This document shows, in pieces, positions 30,543 through 42,774 of a DNA stretch of 64,000 nucleotides; positions within the stretch are counted from its first letter, which is position 1; each line of letters begins with the position of its first letter. The notes below the pieces were generated by a model. That model was given only the letters and a program-made list of their open reading frames with translations, made no database searches and was not told the DNA's origin. The stretch lies in assembly GCF_954871325.1 (NCBI RefSeq), contig NC_088775.1:17709561-17773560 (forward strand), in the 5' to 3' direction. The position numbers and the translations under genes were made by a program. Source of the stretch: Gordionus sp. m RMFG-2023. Its lineage: Eukaryota > Nematomorpha > Gordioida > Chordodea > Parachordodidae.

Positions 30543-31139
30543 ATTTTATTTAACCCTAAAAAAATGTTTGTTTATAGTATGAAAAAATAATTCACTCTAG
30601 ATTTTAATAAAGTACAGACATCAAAATATTGAGAAGCCAATTAATTTAACTCTTATGATAAAGATTAAAAGCATTTTTGTATGAAAAAAAATCTTATTTT
30701 AAGAGGCCTATAAACTTTTTTTAAAAAAAACATATAAGCCAAGAAAATGAATATAAGTAAGTTTATTTAAGTTAGAATATTCCAACCAGAGGTTTGCAAC
30801 AAGGGGGTGGGGATTTAACTTATTGAAATTATTTTTAAAACAAAAGGACGGTAAATTTGAAATATTTATGATCAAAACGGGCTTATATTTTTAAAAATTA
30901 TGTTTTTATTTGCTAATATTGCATGCTTTATAATTAAGTAAAAATATATTAAAATTTTTTAAACATTGGGAGGTAGGGCGAACTGATACAATTTTTAAAT
31001 AATAGGTTCGCGGGTAAAATTTTGTAAAACTGCGGGGCGGCGGGTTAAATTTTCTCAAAAATTGGCGGGCGGTTTAAAAACTATTATTGCAGTCCCAACT
31101 CAATTTTTTATTCCGTTTACAAAAATTGTGTACTTGAGA
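30543..31139. other. Intergenic sequence after EXOC1
   Basis: AT-rich with a GC patch at 30961-31090 (GGGAGGTAGGG, GCGGGGCGGCGGG, GGCGGGCGG), which looks like a decayed short element. Its termini were not identified. Confidence 0.3.
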
Positions 31140-32466
31140 TATCAATATAATTGGGTCATAAGGACCAATCCAAAATATATTTGATCAATGATTAATACTG
31201 CCAAAGGTAGCGTTGAACCAATCGGTATTTTATTTTTTTATTTAAATCGAGACCGCCACATCTAGTATTAATTATCACCATTTGTAAAATACCTAATTCT
31301 TGTATTATATCACATGCTTCATAAATTTCAGTATTAGTAAGATGCACCCCTTGTAATTTCTATGGGACAAATATCACATACATCTCTAATATATTTGTAT
31401 TTGCTCCATAATTTTATTGACGATGCCCATCTTGTTTAGCTAATTGTACTTAATGTAGAGAGTATACCATGTTGATTCTTATTACTGGAAAATACTGCAA
31501 TTTGTGTTTCTTGAAAAATTTAACAAATTTTTAATCATTAATATATGGTAACTGAAGGCGTTCAAATGTTCAAAACGCGGAAGAATAACTGCAATTTATG
31601 TACTGCACAACCATAACATTGTGTATAATTATAAATAGATTCAGATTTTAGAATTCTCCAGACTGCTTTCTTGTTAGCATTATCGGTAACTAAAGATTAT
31701 ACTTTTACCGGATTCAATTCATGAATTACTATTTTAAATCCCTGGGCAATATAATATACCGTATGGCGATTTTCCTCAGTGTTTAAAAATTTGTAGAATA
31801 CTGGAACAGGCGTCATCACCATAAAATTAAACTCGTTTCTGATGTTGCTCCAACCATCTGACACAATTGATAAGTGAGGAGCTTTATCTATTATATCTGC
31901 AACTCTTGCCTCCGTATCTCCTGAAGCTTTGTCTAAAAAGATATCCAGCCAGCTGCCTTCGCCTAAGTAAAGTGTAAATAGGACGTCTTTTTAAAAAAAC
32001 TTTGGATGGAAGAATTTTCACATGGAGAGGTAAATTGCTCACTAATACAGCCTTTACAAACAATTGATCGAGCTCATTTTTTTCTTTGGGATTCACATTT
32101 ATGAAACCGGTTATACAAGATTGAGATTTACATTTAGTTACCTTGCTTGTAGATTGATCAGTGAAAATGAAATAAAATTCTCCTGAGTAAGGCAAAATAT
32201 TGTCAATTTGATCATTATTCTCACTAATTTCACCCAATTCTTCATCAGAGCTAGAAGTATTACAATTACATTTGTGTGATTTTTTGTCGATGATGATATT
32301 TTGGAAAAAAATTTTCCTTAATTATGACAGGGCACATAGTACTGCTTAATAAATGCTTGACAACGTAAGTAATATATGACATCTTGCAAAACCTGCATAC
32401 CACTTTGACTGATTTACTATCGCGCTTCTTAAAATGTTTCCAAACTGGATGCTTTGGTTTGACCAT
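31140..32466 (-). pseudogene. BED-finger hAT transposase fossil
   Basis: The - strand starts at 32466 with MVKPKHPVWKHFKKRDSKSV, then CRFCKMSYITYVVKHLLSS and C. This is a BED zinc finger (aromatic, C..C, H..C). At 31884-32237 it continues with ELDQLFVKAVLVSNLPLHV, RRPIYTLLRRRQLAGYLF and, after a frame change, SIVSDGWSNI and MTPVPVFYKF near 31790-31870, the usual order of this hAT group. Further frames toward 31140 are only partly legible. The element is dead. Its right terminus is probably the CCAACCCTG at 32914-32922, and the left terminus was not found. Confidence 0.8.
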
Positions 32467-32869
32467 AATCTCTAATATATTAAAATTTAAATAAAAGATT
32501 TTGAATAATGTACAATTATCTTAATTATTTTATAATAATCGACCAATTATTTCAATAATTTGGCTAAATATTAAATATAATATATTAATTTTTGCCAGAA
32601 TTGAATAAATTATTTTATAACCAGAAAATACTTAAAAGAAAATTAATTAATAAATTCAAATGTAGCAAGTAGAAATAAAATAAATGAGAATTATCGGCTA
32701 GATATTGATATTAAAAAATAAACCATGACATAGCTAAATTATTATATTTATTTATTTTAGTAATAAAAAAAATTCTTTTGTTTTTATAATATAAAATAAA
32801 GGTCTAATATTTTAGTATGAAATTCTTAAAATTTAATATAAAATTATAATTCGGCAATATTAATTTAGA

Positions 32870-32889
32870 GTATTTGACCGGTCAAATAC
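32870..32889. repeat. Perfect 20-base palindrome near a transposon end
   Basis: GTATTTGACCGGTCAAATAC reads the same on both strands and lies 33 bases inside the presumed hAT terminus at 32922. A second partial copy, CGGTCAATTGACCG, follows at 32894. Such subterminal palindromes are typical binding-site arrays of hAT transposases. Confidence 0.75.
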
Positions 32890-32922
32890 TCCTTCGGTCA
32901 ATTGACCGATATGCCAACCCTG

Positions 32923-34737
32923 ATTTATACCCGTTTTCTTCATCCGATTATATAATAAAACAACTATATATAGTTTATCATATTCTCAATTTTTTTTATT
33001 AAATAAATTGTTATTTTTTAGAAAATGAAAAATATACTTATTTTCTATTTATTCAAAAATGGGCTAGACATGTTCTCAGGTTGGCCTATAGCTGGACGCT
33101 CGCCATTTTTTTGTCTTAATTATAATGCAAACCACAAAGCATTCTGTGAGATCAAATAGAATTATCAAAATAATAAATATAATTCATGTAATAATATGAT
33201 AATTTACCATTTTTTTCTTGTATAACACCTAACAATCAACCCCAATTTGATGATTTCTTGCGAAATTAAGTCATTTCACTTTTTTTCAAGTTTTGTAAGA
33301 TTCAAAAAATAGAAGTAATATAATTTTTCGGTATATGAAACCCATATTTTGAGGGCTCTTTGAACCTCGTTGAAAGGAACGAATATTCCACTTTTTACCA
33401 GGGAATTAAAGAATTAAACTTGCTGCATTTCAATTTTCATTCTCATAGCATAACATTATCATTTTCATATCTTCTCTTGATAACATTATTAATTTACAAA
33501 ATCAACTTAAATTTTTATATTGCCAATAAAGGAAATTTAATAATGAGATTTATTTGATAATGATTTAGGAGTGATTTCGAAAAAGGTGAGAGTTTGGATA
33601 CATTTTTTTATCTTTTATAAAAACCCATTTGATAAAATTTAAATATTTTGAGAATAGAACATAATAAAATAGAAAATTTTAGAGTTATAAATATTTCATA
33701 ACGCGACTTTTTTTGGTCATCCGGTAAATGATTGATAAATTTTTGATCTCATGATCAACTTTCATCCAATAGTAGGGACCAGGGCTAGTCGGTGCAATTT
33801 TAGTCAAAATCATCCCTGAAAATAATTGTTTTATTTAAATCTATCCATAAGATAAAAACAACTTAACTAAAGTTATACACTAATAAATATTTTATACTTC
33901 TTTCTCAAGATTGATTCTAATAAAAGTAAATTTTTGTCTTAACAAGCCCCAAATCCATGACTTGTAGTGTGATGTAAAAATATTTTGATTTATATCTAAA
34001 AAACACATTTTAACATTTAAAAAATTTAATATTTTAGGGTAATAAAATATTTTTTGCCACAAATATAAATATTATAGAATGCTATTATATTATTAAATTT
34101 GCATGTTTTTAATAAAATTCACTGAACTGAAAATCCCCCCCCCCCCCGACTAATCCTGGTATCCCCTTATTTTTTTTCCCTTTACCAAAATTTATCGCTA
34201 TAACAACATTACTATAGTTATTTTACTTTGATATTAAGAATTCATTTTTTTTATTATGTATTATATTTTAAGAATAACACCTAATAGAAGGAGGGATAGA
34301 ATTTCTGGGCATTAAACTCACTCATTTTAATTAAAACATTATTTCACTAAACTATATTCCCATTGAAATAATTCATTTACTATAATACATTAGCGCTAAT
34401 GCATTCGTTTTAATATTTTCGCGGTAATACAGTTGCGATAATGCATTCGCGATAACGGTTTCACAATAATTTTTATTCGCGTTATTAATTACGAGAGTTA
34501 CTCATTAAAATTTTCAGGCTAAAACTTTCGCGGTATTACTTTTTGAAAGTATGGCTAGATAGAAATCTTGAGTTTTAAAAATTATTCTTTTTTTTCGGCC
34601 AAAGACCCCCCCCCCCCCATGGCAATAAAATTTTTAGCTCAGGCCCACGACTTTTCATAAGTAGAATTAATAAGTATATCTCATACTCAAAATGTTTATT
34701 TTATTCTCTTTAAAATATTCTACATTGAATTTAAATA
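32923..34737. other. Intergenic stretch without recognised genes
   Basis: AT-rich, with long C runs at 34134-34147 and 34608-34618 and a patch at 34390-34560 with repeated GCGATAAT/GCGGTAAT words. No coding remnant or element ends were found. Confidence 0.35.
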
Positions 34738-34946
34738 GTGATGTAAACATTTCTAAAAAAATCCAAACATCGAACGCGTTCACGATCACTTTAAAAAAGG
34801 GACGCGTTCACGTTCGTTCAAAATTTTATGATAAATTTTTATTTAATTTAATATAAATAAATATCTTTATGTTTTAACACAAAATATTTGTTAAAAAATA
34901 GTTTTATTTTGATAATATAATTATAAATACACTATGGCGAATAAAA

Positions 34947-36200
34947 AGCTCCGTGTAGTTGGCCGAACGATTGGAAGCACTAACGATGAATCATATGTCA
35001 TTTTTTAGTGCTTCGTTAGTGCTTGTTAGTGCTTCAATCCGTATAGTAGCCGAATTTAAGGAAAAAAAGTTATAGGCAAAAATAAAAATTTGTGCCAACT
35101 TCACGCTTAAAAGTCGATTGGAAGCACTAACGATGAAACTTATATCATTCTTTAGTGCTTCGTTAGTAGAGGTTAGGGCTTCAATCCATTTTGTAGCCGA
35201 ATTTATGAATAAAAAGTTATTCACGAAAAAAACAAAAATAAACAAATATTGGCGACGTGCCAAAACAAAAACTAGAGTAGTACTTAACATACGGTTTTCG
35301 CCATTATTTAGTGCTTAATTAATGTATTTAAATTCCATTATTAATTTAGTTAACCGCCATATGGAAAAAAAGTTATTAACTAAATAAAAATTATGACGTC
35401 ACGATTTAAGCGTGAAGTTGGCCGAACTTTTGGAAGCACTAACGATGAAACTTATATCATTCTTTAGTGCTTCGTTAGTAGAAGTTAGTGCTTCAATCAG
35501 TTCCGTAGCCGAATTTAAGAATAAAAAGTTATTCACGAGAAAAACAAAAATAAACAAATAATGGCGACGTGCCAAAACAAAAACTATAGGAGTACTAAAC
35601 ATCCGGTTTTCGCCATTATTTAGTGCTTAATTAGTGTATTTAAATTCCGGTATTAATTTGGTTAACCGTCTTTATAAAAAATTGTAATACGCTAAAGAAA
35701 TTATTAGAGGTCAAATTATGGCCAGAAAAATATGAAAGCACTAACGATGAAATTTATATCCTTCTAGTGGTTAGTGCTTGAAACATTTTTGTAGCCGAAT
35801 TTAAGAATAAAAAGTTATTTGCGCAAAATACAAATAATGGCGACGTGCCAAAACAAAAACTATAGTAGTACTAAACATCCGGTTTTGATTATATAGTGCT
35901 CAATTAGTAAATTTGAATTCCATAATTAATTTGGTTAATCGTCTTTATAAAAAATTGTAATACGTTAAAGAAATGTTTAATAAGTCAAATTTTGGCCAGA
36001 AAATTTTGAAAGCACTAACAATGAAATTTATATAATTCTTTAGAGCTTCCTTAGTAGAGATTAGTGCTTCAATCAGTTTAATAGCCTAATTTAAAATAAA
36101 AAAGTTATTAACAAAATAAACAAAAAATCTATCAGCGACAAACATTTTATTTTCACCATTATTTAGTACTTATTTTGTAAAATTTAAACCCTAATTAGTT
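34947..36200 (+). repeat. Left arm: tandem about 300-base units
   Basis: The landmark GGCGACGTGCCAAAACAAAA occurs at about 35250, 35561 and 35837, with a fourth, eroded unit to about 36200. Each unit also carries GCACTAACGATGAAA, GTAGCCGAATTTA and TTCGCCATTATTTAGTGC-type words. Units near the tip are best preserved and decay inward. Confidence 0.85.
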
Positions 36201-36529
36201 TGATTAAAAACCCCAAGTAATTAAAAAATGCATATTGTAACCAAGTCACAAAATATTATTTTCACTACTGTCTAAATAGACCCATTGAACCCCATTCTTG
36301 TGTATTAATTATATAATTTTTATTATTTTATTGTAACAACTACATTTTTTCTCCAGCATCTATTATTTTGAGGTGTCATTGAATGATATGGTTAAAAACA
36401 TTCTCAGAAATTTTTTATTCTTAATTCAAATTGTTCTTTTTACATAGTTTTATTTTATTCGAAAAAATTACGCATATATTTATTTCTATCATAAATTTTA
36501 GTTATATTAAGATCACAATATTATAAAGT

Positions 36530-36905
36530 ACCCGTCGAACCGTGCTCAGACCTTATTTTTTTAAAATAAACGGGTTCGGGCGTAATATTTTTTAAAAAAG
36601 GGCCGGGTAGGGTTGGGCCTAGAAATTTTATTAAATAATCTAAATTTATCAATTATATATTAAAAATTTTTTGTAAAATAAAAATATTTGATTTTGATAT
36701 ATAAACTAAACAACATATAACATATGTCTTTTATTTTGAGTAATTTTAAAAATTATTTGCTATATTTAAAAATTCGTAGATGACCGGGCCGGGTCGGTAA
36801 ATTTTTTTAAAAAAATTTCTGGTTCGGGCCAGACCGGCAAAACTTTTTTAAAAAAATTTCGGACCGCGCCGGCCTTGAAAAATTAGGCCCGATGCAGATC
36901 ATTAA
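36530..36905. mobile_element. CCGG-rich short element in the foldback spacer
   Basis: GC-rich blocks lie at the left (GGGTTCGGGCG, GGGCCGGGTAGGG) and right (GACCGGGCCGGGTCGG, GGGCCAGACCGG, GGACCGCGCCGG) around an AT core. It is of the same kind as 2515-2775 and 25443-25715. The exact ends were not resolved. Confidence 0.4.
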
Positions 36906-37739
36906 TACTTATGTAGGAATTCTGAGAGTTCCTGATTCGATAAATTACTGACATATTAATCCTTCAAATTTTCTGACACCTTTCTCGACGCCTAAGAAAA
37001 TTTTAGACCAAAACATTAAAAAATTATATTCGATTCATAAATTTGACGTTCGTCTTTATTAAAGTTTTATTAAAAAAAATTTTTTAAAAATTCAAAATCA
37101 AAATGTTTTTTACAATAATTATGGAAAGTTATTTAACTATATAAGAATGTTTTGAATTATGGAAATGTGTTACATACTATAAAAATTTACCAGTAATCAA
37201 AATTTTTTGAGTAATATAAAAAATTAACCACAGAATTCCCCACATGTGATTAATAAATCAACACTCCGCTGTAAACCATATAATAAATAAAAGCCTAAGA
37301 GCTGCACACATTACAAACAATCTTGAACCATCAAATTTATCTCAAGTAGATGGTTTAAGACCTGATGGTATGACAACCATACCTTGGGCCCTCGGCAAAT
37401 CACTCATTGGGACTACACGTATGTCTCATCATACCCTTCAAACATAAATTTCAATTTAATAACACAGGCAGAAATTAAAAAGACAAACAAATACAAAAAT
37501 TTAAAAACTTCATATTCATTCCAGTAGTGACTTCTACTAACGGGCATTTTTTGCCTTCAACATTTATGTTTTTAAAAAATCTGCGTAATAAAATACGACT
37601 TTTCACAAATGAACCAAGAGAATTCCTTTTTATTCGACAAAAATTAAAAAATAGAAATTTTTAGACACAATTATGGTTCATTTTTGAGGACTCAATTATA
37701 GAATTTTATTTTTAATTATATAATTATAAATTATAATTT

Positions 37740-40024
37740 TTTAATTAGGTTTTACATATTTTATAATTTTATATATTTTCATAATCCTTAGTGTATTACA
37801 ATTTTTTATAAAGACGGTTAACCAAATTAATTACGGAATTCAAATTTACTAATTGAGCACTAAATAATGGCAAAACCGGATGTTTATTAGTACCATAGTT
37901 TTTGTTTTGGCACGTCGCCATTATTTGTTTATTTTTGTTTTTTTCGCAAAAATCTTTTTATTCTTAAATTCGGCTACAAAAGTAATTGAACCATTAACCT
38001 CTACTAAGGAAGCCCTAAAGAAGGATATAAATTTCATCGTTAGTGCTTTCATAATTTATTGGCCATAATTTTACCACTAAACATTTCTTTAGCCTATTAC
38101 AATTTTTTATAAAGACGGTTAACCAAATTAATTACGGAATTCAAATTTGCTAATTAAGCACTAAATAATGGCGAAAACCGGATGTTTATTACTACTATAG
38201 TTTTTGTTTTGGCACGTCGCCATTATTTGTTTTTTTCGCAAATAACTTTTTATTCATAAATTTGGCTACAAAAGTAATTGAACCACTAACCTCTACTAAG
38301 GAAGCCCTAAAGAAGGATATAAATTTCATCGTTAGTGCTTTCATAATTTTTTGGCCATAATTTTACCTCTACATTTCTTTAGCCTATTACAATTTTTTAT
38401 AAAGACGGTTAACCAAATTAATTACGGAATTCAAATTTGCTAATTAAGCACTAAATAATGGCGAAAACCGGATGTTTAGTAATACTATAGTTTTTGTTTT
38501 TGCACGTCGCCATTATTTGTTTTTTTCGCAAATAACTTTTTATTCATAAATTCGGCTACAAAAGTAATTGAACCACTAACCTCTACTAAGGAAGCCCTAA
38601 AGAAGGATATAAATTTCATCGTTAGTGCTTTCATAATTTTCTGGTCATAATTTTTCCTCTAATCATTTCTTTAGCCTATTACAATTTTTTATAAAGACGG
38701 TTAACCAAATAAATTACGGAATTTAAATATACTAATTAAGCACTAAATAATGGCGAACACCTGATGTATAGTACTCATATAGTTTTTGTTTTGGCACGTC
38801 GCCATTATTTGTTTATTTTTATTTTTTTTGCTAATAACCTTTTATTTTTAAATTCGGCTACCAAACTGATTAAAGCACTAACCTCTACTGACGAAGCACT
38901 AAAGAATGATATAAGTTTCATCGTTAGTGCTTCCAAAAGTTCCGCCAACTTCACGCTTAAATCGTGACGTCATATTTTTATTTAGCTAATAACTTTTTTT
39001 CCATATGGCGGTTAACTAAATTTATAATGGAATTTAAATACATTAATTAAGCACTAAATAATGACGAAAACCGGATGTTAAGTACTACTCTAGTTTTTGT
39101 TTTGGCATGTCGCCATTATTTGTTTATTTTTGTTTTTTTCGTGAATAACTTCTTATTCTTAAATTCGGCTACGGAACTGATTGAAGCACTAACCTCTACT
39201 AACGAAGCACTAAAGAATGATATAAGTTTCATCGTTAGTGCTTCCAAAAGTTCGGCCAACTATACGCTTAAATCGTGACGTCATAATTTTTATTTAGCTA
39301 AAAACATTTTTCCATATGGCGGTTAACTAAATTAATAATGGAATTTAAATACATTAATTAAGCACTAAATAATGGCGAAAACCGGATGTTAAGTACTACT
39401 CTAGTTTTTGTTTTGGCACGTCGCCATTATTTGTTTATTTGTTTTTTTCGTGAATAATTTTTTATTCTTAAATTCGGCTACGGAACTGATTGAAGCACTA
39501 ACCTCTACTAACGAAGCACTAAAGAATGATATAAGTTTTATTGTTAGTGCTTCCAAAAGTTCGGCCAACTAAACGCTTAAATCTAGACGTCATAATTTTT
39601 GTTTAGCTAATAACTTTTTTTCCATATGGCGGTTAACTAAATTAACAATGGAATTTAAATACATTAATTAAGGACTAAATAATGGCGAAAACCGTATGTT
39701 AAGTACTACTCTAGTTTTTGTTTTGGCACGTCGCCAATATTTGCTTATATTTGTTTTTTTCGTGAATAACTTTTTATTCATAATTCGGCTACAAAATGGA
39801 TTGAAGCACTAACATCTACTAACGAAGCACTAAAGAATGATATAAGTTTCATCGTTAGTGCTTCCAATCGACCTTTAAGCGTGAAGTTGGCACAAATTTT
39901 TATTTTTGCCTATAACTTTTTTTCCTTAAATTCGTACTATACGGATTGAAGCACTAACAAGCACTAACGAAGCACTAAAAAATGACGTTAGTGCTTCCAA
40001 TCGTTCGGCCAACTTCACGGAGCT
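37740..40024 (-). repeat. Right arm: about seven tandem units in reverse orientation
   Basis: The landmark GGCACGTCGCCATTATTTG or a close variant occurs near 37910, 38212, 38506, 38797, 39107, 39417 and 39727, giving periods of about 291-310 bases. The three outermost units share a 310-base period and are almost identical to the left-arm units in reverse complement. Confidence 0.88.
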
Positions 40025-40035
40025 CGAATAAAAAG

Positions 40036-40460
40036 ATATTTTTATTTATAAAAAAATTTCTTTCATTTTTAAAAACAATTGTTTTTCAAAATTTTTATCT
40101 GAAAGACGGGAATGCTTGGCAGTTAATACGACATTCGTTATATTAAAAACGCACTCCACAGGATTATACTTAATAAACAACTCTTTTAACGTGGGGAATT
40201 TATTATAAACATTTATTATCTTGTCTTTTGCTTCAAAAAATTGAGATAAGTTATCCTCCTCCGATCCATTATCTACTTCCTCGTCAAAAAAAGGATATCT
40301 AGAAATTAACAGTTCTTATATTATAATTTATAGGGTTTCCAAAGCATTTTTTCAATAACTCTATAAGTTTATTTTTTATAGGTTTTGTGAACGTTTTATC
40401 CATGGCTATTAAAACTTGAACTGGATGTATAATTGCAGAAAGAATATAATGCTCTTATGT
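40036..40460 (-). pseudogene. hAT transposase C-terminus
   Basis: The - strand reads HPVQVLMAMDKTFTKPIKN and LIELLKKCF, then ELFIKYNPVECVFNITNVVL, and SRLSDKNFEKQLFLKMKEI. The last two match the hAT dimerisation block (LFxxYNTxLxxSA, RxRLSDxNFExLLFLK). A fragment before the Ty3 insert reads MQPLINAVLNGI, also typical. Frames are broken. It belongs to the host hAT of the nested complex. Confidence 0.8.
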
Positions 40461-40568
40461 TTAAATCTTTAAAAAAATAAATATATGTAATTAATTTGAT
40501 AGTGACAGGTTTAATAGCTTTTATTAATCCCATTTAATACTGCGTTTATCAATGGTTGCATATGAGGC

Positions 40569-40705
40569 TGTAATAAATTATATAAAATATTATTTATAGA
40601 TATATATAAAAAATAGAATAGAACATTCGAATTAAAAATTAATAAATTTGATACGATTATTTTGAAATTAAAATAACTAATAAGTAGTCGTAGTCGTTTT
40701 ATTAT
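40569..40705 (+). repeat. Left LTR of the Ty3/gypsy fossil
   Basis: Shares ACATTCGAATTA, AATTAATAAATTTGAT and AACTAATAAGT with the right copy. Preceded by the duplication GAGGC. Confidence 0.75.
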
Positions 40706-42298
40706 GCCTTGTCAGGTTATGATTAAACAAGTATGCAATTTAGTCAACATTATTGAAAAAGAAAAATGTTGCATAACACTAGATTCTAGAATTCGAGATT
40801 TGATTAATAAACACCAAGAAATTTTTGATGTAAAGATGGGACATATACGTGATTTTGTAGTGCGAATACATTTAAAGGATGCCGCTGTACCAAGATCGTT
40901 TCCAGCCCGTAGGGTACCATTTCCACTTCGCAAAGCAATTGAAATGGAATTAGACCAATTAGTGACTGCAGGAATTATCGAAAAGATTGATTCAACTATA
41001 ACTAGGGTACAGTGGTCAACGCCAACCGTAAATGTACGCAAGAGTAATGGCAATATTCGAATTTGTGCTGATTTCAAAGTTACACTCAATCCGTGTTTAT
41101 TGTATGACCATCATGTTATTCCTACCTCAGACAATTTGTTAGAGAAAATCCAAGGTGGTGATAAATTTACCGTGATAGATCTGAAAGATGCGTATTTACA
41201 GATGGAAGTAGAATCGGAATCTCAGTAATTACTAACGATAGTGACTCATAAGGGCTATTTCCGTTACCGACGATTGCCTTTTGGATTGGCAAGTGCAATT
41301 TCAGAGATATCTGGATGAGTTGCTAAAAGATAGCCAAATGACTGGTGTCTACTTAAATGATGTAATTATTTATGGTCGAAATGATGAGGAGCACATAAAT
41401 AATTTGCGTATCGTGTTAAACAGATTACAGACGGCAGGTCTTAAGGCGAAATGGCAAAAGTGATATTTTTACAAAAATCGGTTTCATTTTTAGGGATGAT
41501 TATTGATAAATTTGGTATACATCCTAACCCAAAAAAGGTGAAGGCTATCCGAAATGCACCAAAACCTAAAAATATACATCTTAGATTTTTTCTAGGACTC
41601 GTGAACTATCATGATTCATGAACGTTTTATTCGTGATCTACATTGTAAAGCGGCGCTATTACATAGATTAACGAGCGTGAAAGTATCTTGGCGGTGGAAG
41701 AAAGATGAACAAAATTCCTTCGATGAGGTTAAGAAATTATTGTCATCCAAGGAGGAAACGTTAATTCCATATAACGCGCAGTTGCCTATAATTTTGGAAT
41801 GCGACGCATCTGATTCAGGATTAGGGGCTGTGTTGTTACATCAATTAGTAGACGGAAGGACAAAACCTATTTCGTTCGCGTCACGTACTTTATTAGAATC
41901 AGAGAAACACTACGCTCCGATTGATAAAGAAGCTCGAGCACTTTTATTTGGTATTGAAAAATTATTTATTTATTTATGGTAGAAAATTTTTACTTCGAAC
42001 TGATCATAAACCATTAGAGCGATTATTTGGGGAGAAACGCGATTTAACCAAAATTTATAATAATCGATTGACACGTTGGGCCTGGAAGATGGCTTCTTAT
42101 GATTTTACAATAGAATATAGACCTGGTAATAAAATTGTAATAGCCGACGCATTATCAAGGCTTCCGATATTAGACACGGAAGAGAATCAAGATTCTAAAC
42201 ATGCTTTGGATATTGTAAGTATTAATTTGGATGATATGCAATTGTCAGAAAATATTATACGAAAAGAGTCGAAGCAAGATTTAATATTAAAAAAATAG
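40704..42298 (+). pseudogene. Ty3/gypsy pol fossil (reverse transcriptase, RNase H)
   Basis: The first part shows Ty3-type reverse transcriptase sequence: a stretch before the fingers (VPRSFPARRVPFPLRKA), then GIIEKIDS and IRICADFKVTLNP, and VIDLKDAYLQM. The second part shows RNase H and connection sequence: ILECDASDSGLGAVLLHQ, KPISFASRTLLESEKHYAPI, DHKPLERLFG and ADALSRLP. The order is that of Ty3/gypsy pol. No convincing integrase or gag was seen. It is a broken fossil. Confidence 0.9.
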
Positions 42299-42469
42299 CA
42301 ATACATATTCAGCAAAGTTGGCGCAACTTTGATCGTCATAAAGATAAAAAAATAGTTAATTTTTATAATTGACGGGAAGTTTCGATCGTTATATTATAGT
42401 GGAATGGGAGATTGGTTATTCCTAATAAATTAAGAAATGCAGTGTTAGGAATGATTCGCCGGGGGCATC

Positions 42470-42650
42470 CGGGGAAAATGTAATGAAATCTATTGTTCAT
42501 CAAGAAACCGTAAACCAACAAAAGGAAATCTAACTTTAAAATGTTTGAAAGGAATGTAATGAAATCTATTACCGCATCACGTTGTTCATCAAGAAACCCT
42601 AAACCAACAAAGAAGTTTATTGAGGAAATATAACTTTAAAATGTTTGTAG
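42470..42650 (+). repeat. Short imperfect tandem duplication next to the right LTR
   Basis: AATGTAATGAAATCTATT, TTGTTCATCAAGAAACC and CTTTAAAATGTTTG occur twice in this stretch, about 70-100 bases apart. Non-coding. Confidence 0.6.
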
Positions 42651-42654
42651 GAAA

Positions 42655-42774
42655 TGTAATAAATTATATAAATATAAAAAATAGAATGGAACATTCGAAT
42701 TATAAATTAATAAATTTGATGTGATTATTTTGAGATTAAAATAACTAATAAGTGGTCGTACTCGTTTTATTATA
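42655..42774 (+). repeat. Right LTR of the Ty3/gypsy fossil
   Basis: Near copy of 40569-40705, ending before the duplication GAGGC at 42775. Confidence 0.75.

Larger units (their letters stand above)
34947..40024. mobile_element. 5.08 kb foldback element with satellite-like arms and 9-base duplication
   Basis: Begins AGCTCCGTGTAGTTGGCCGA and ends TCGGCCAACTTCACGGAGCT. CGAATAAAA flanks both sides exactly (34938-34946 and 40025-40033), a duplication length typical of Mutator-like elements. The left arm (to about 36200) is tandem units of about 300 bases in one direction. The right arm (about 37740-40024) holds about seven such units in the opposite direction. The spacer (36200-37740) is non-coding and holds a CCGG-rich short element. 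No transposase was seen, so it must be mobilised in trans. The Mutator-like assignment is inferred from duplication length and structure only. Confidence 0.8.
40569..42774 (+). mobile_element. Ty3/gypsy LTR retroelement fossil, 2.2 kb
   Basis: A direct repeat of about 120-137 bases bounds it (40569-40705 and 42655-42774, both starting TGTAATAAATTATAT). GAGGC flanks it exactly on both sides (40564-40568, 42775-42779). Inside are reverse transcriptase and RNase H parts of the Ty3/gypsy family. It is far shorter than a whole element and is broken in several places. The two LTRs differ at a modest number of positions, suggesting intermediate age. It is inserted in an older hAT. Confidence 0.85.

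Noticed and set aside
34991-39278. Repeated 62-99 codon frames with VFVLARRHYLFIFVF and LTSTNEALKNDISFIVSAS in the foldback arms
   Set aside because: The frame recurs only because the 300-base unit recurs. It has no known motif, is not kept in all units, and tracks repeat identity rather than protein constraint.
40712-41089. A - strand frame of 125 codons
   Set aside because: Antisense shadow of the Ty3/gypsy reverse transcriptase region.
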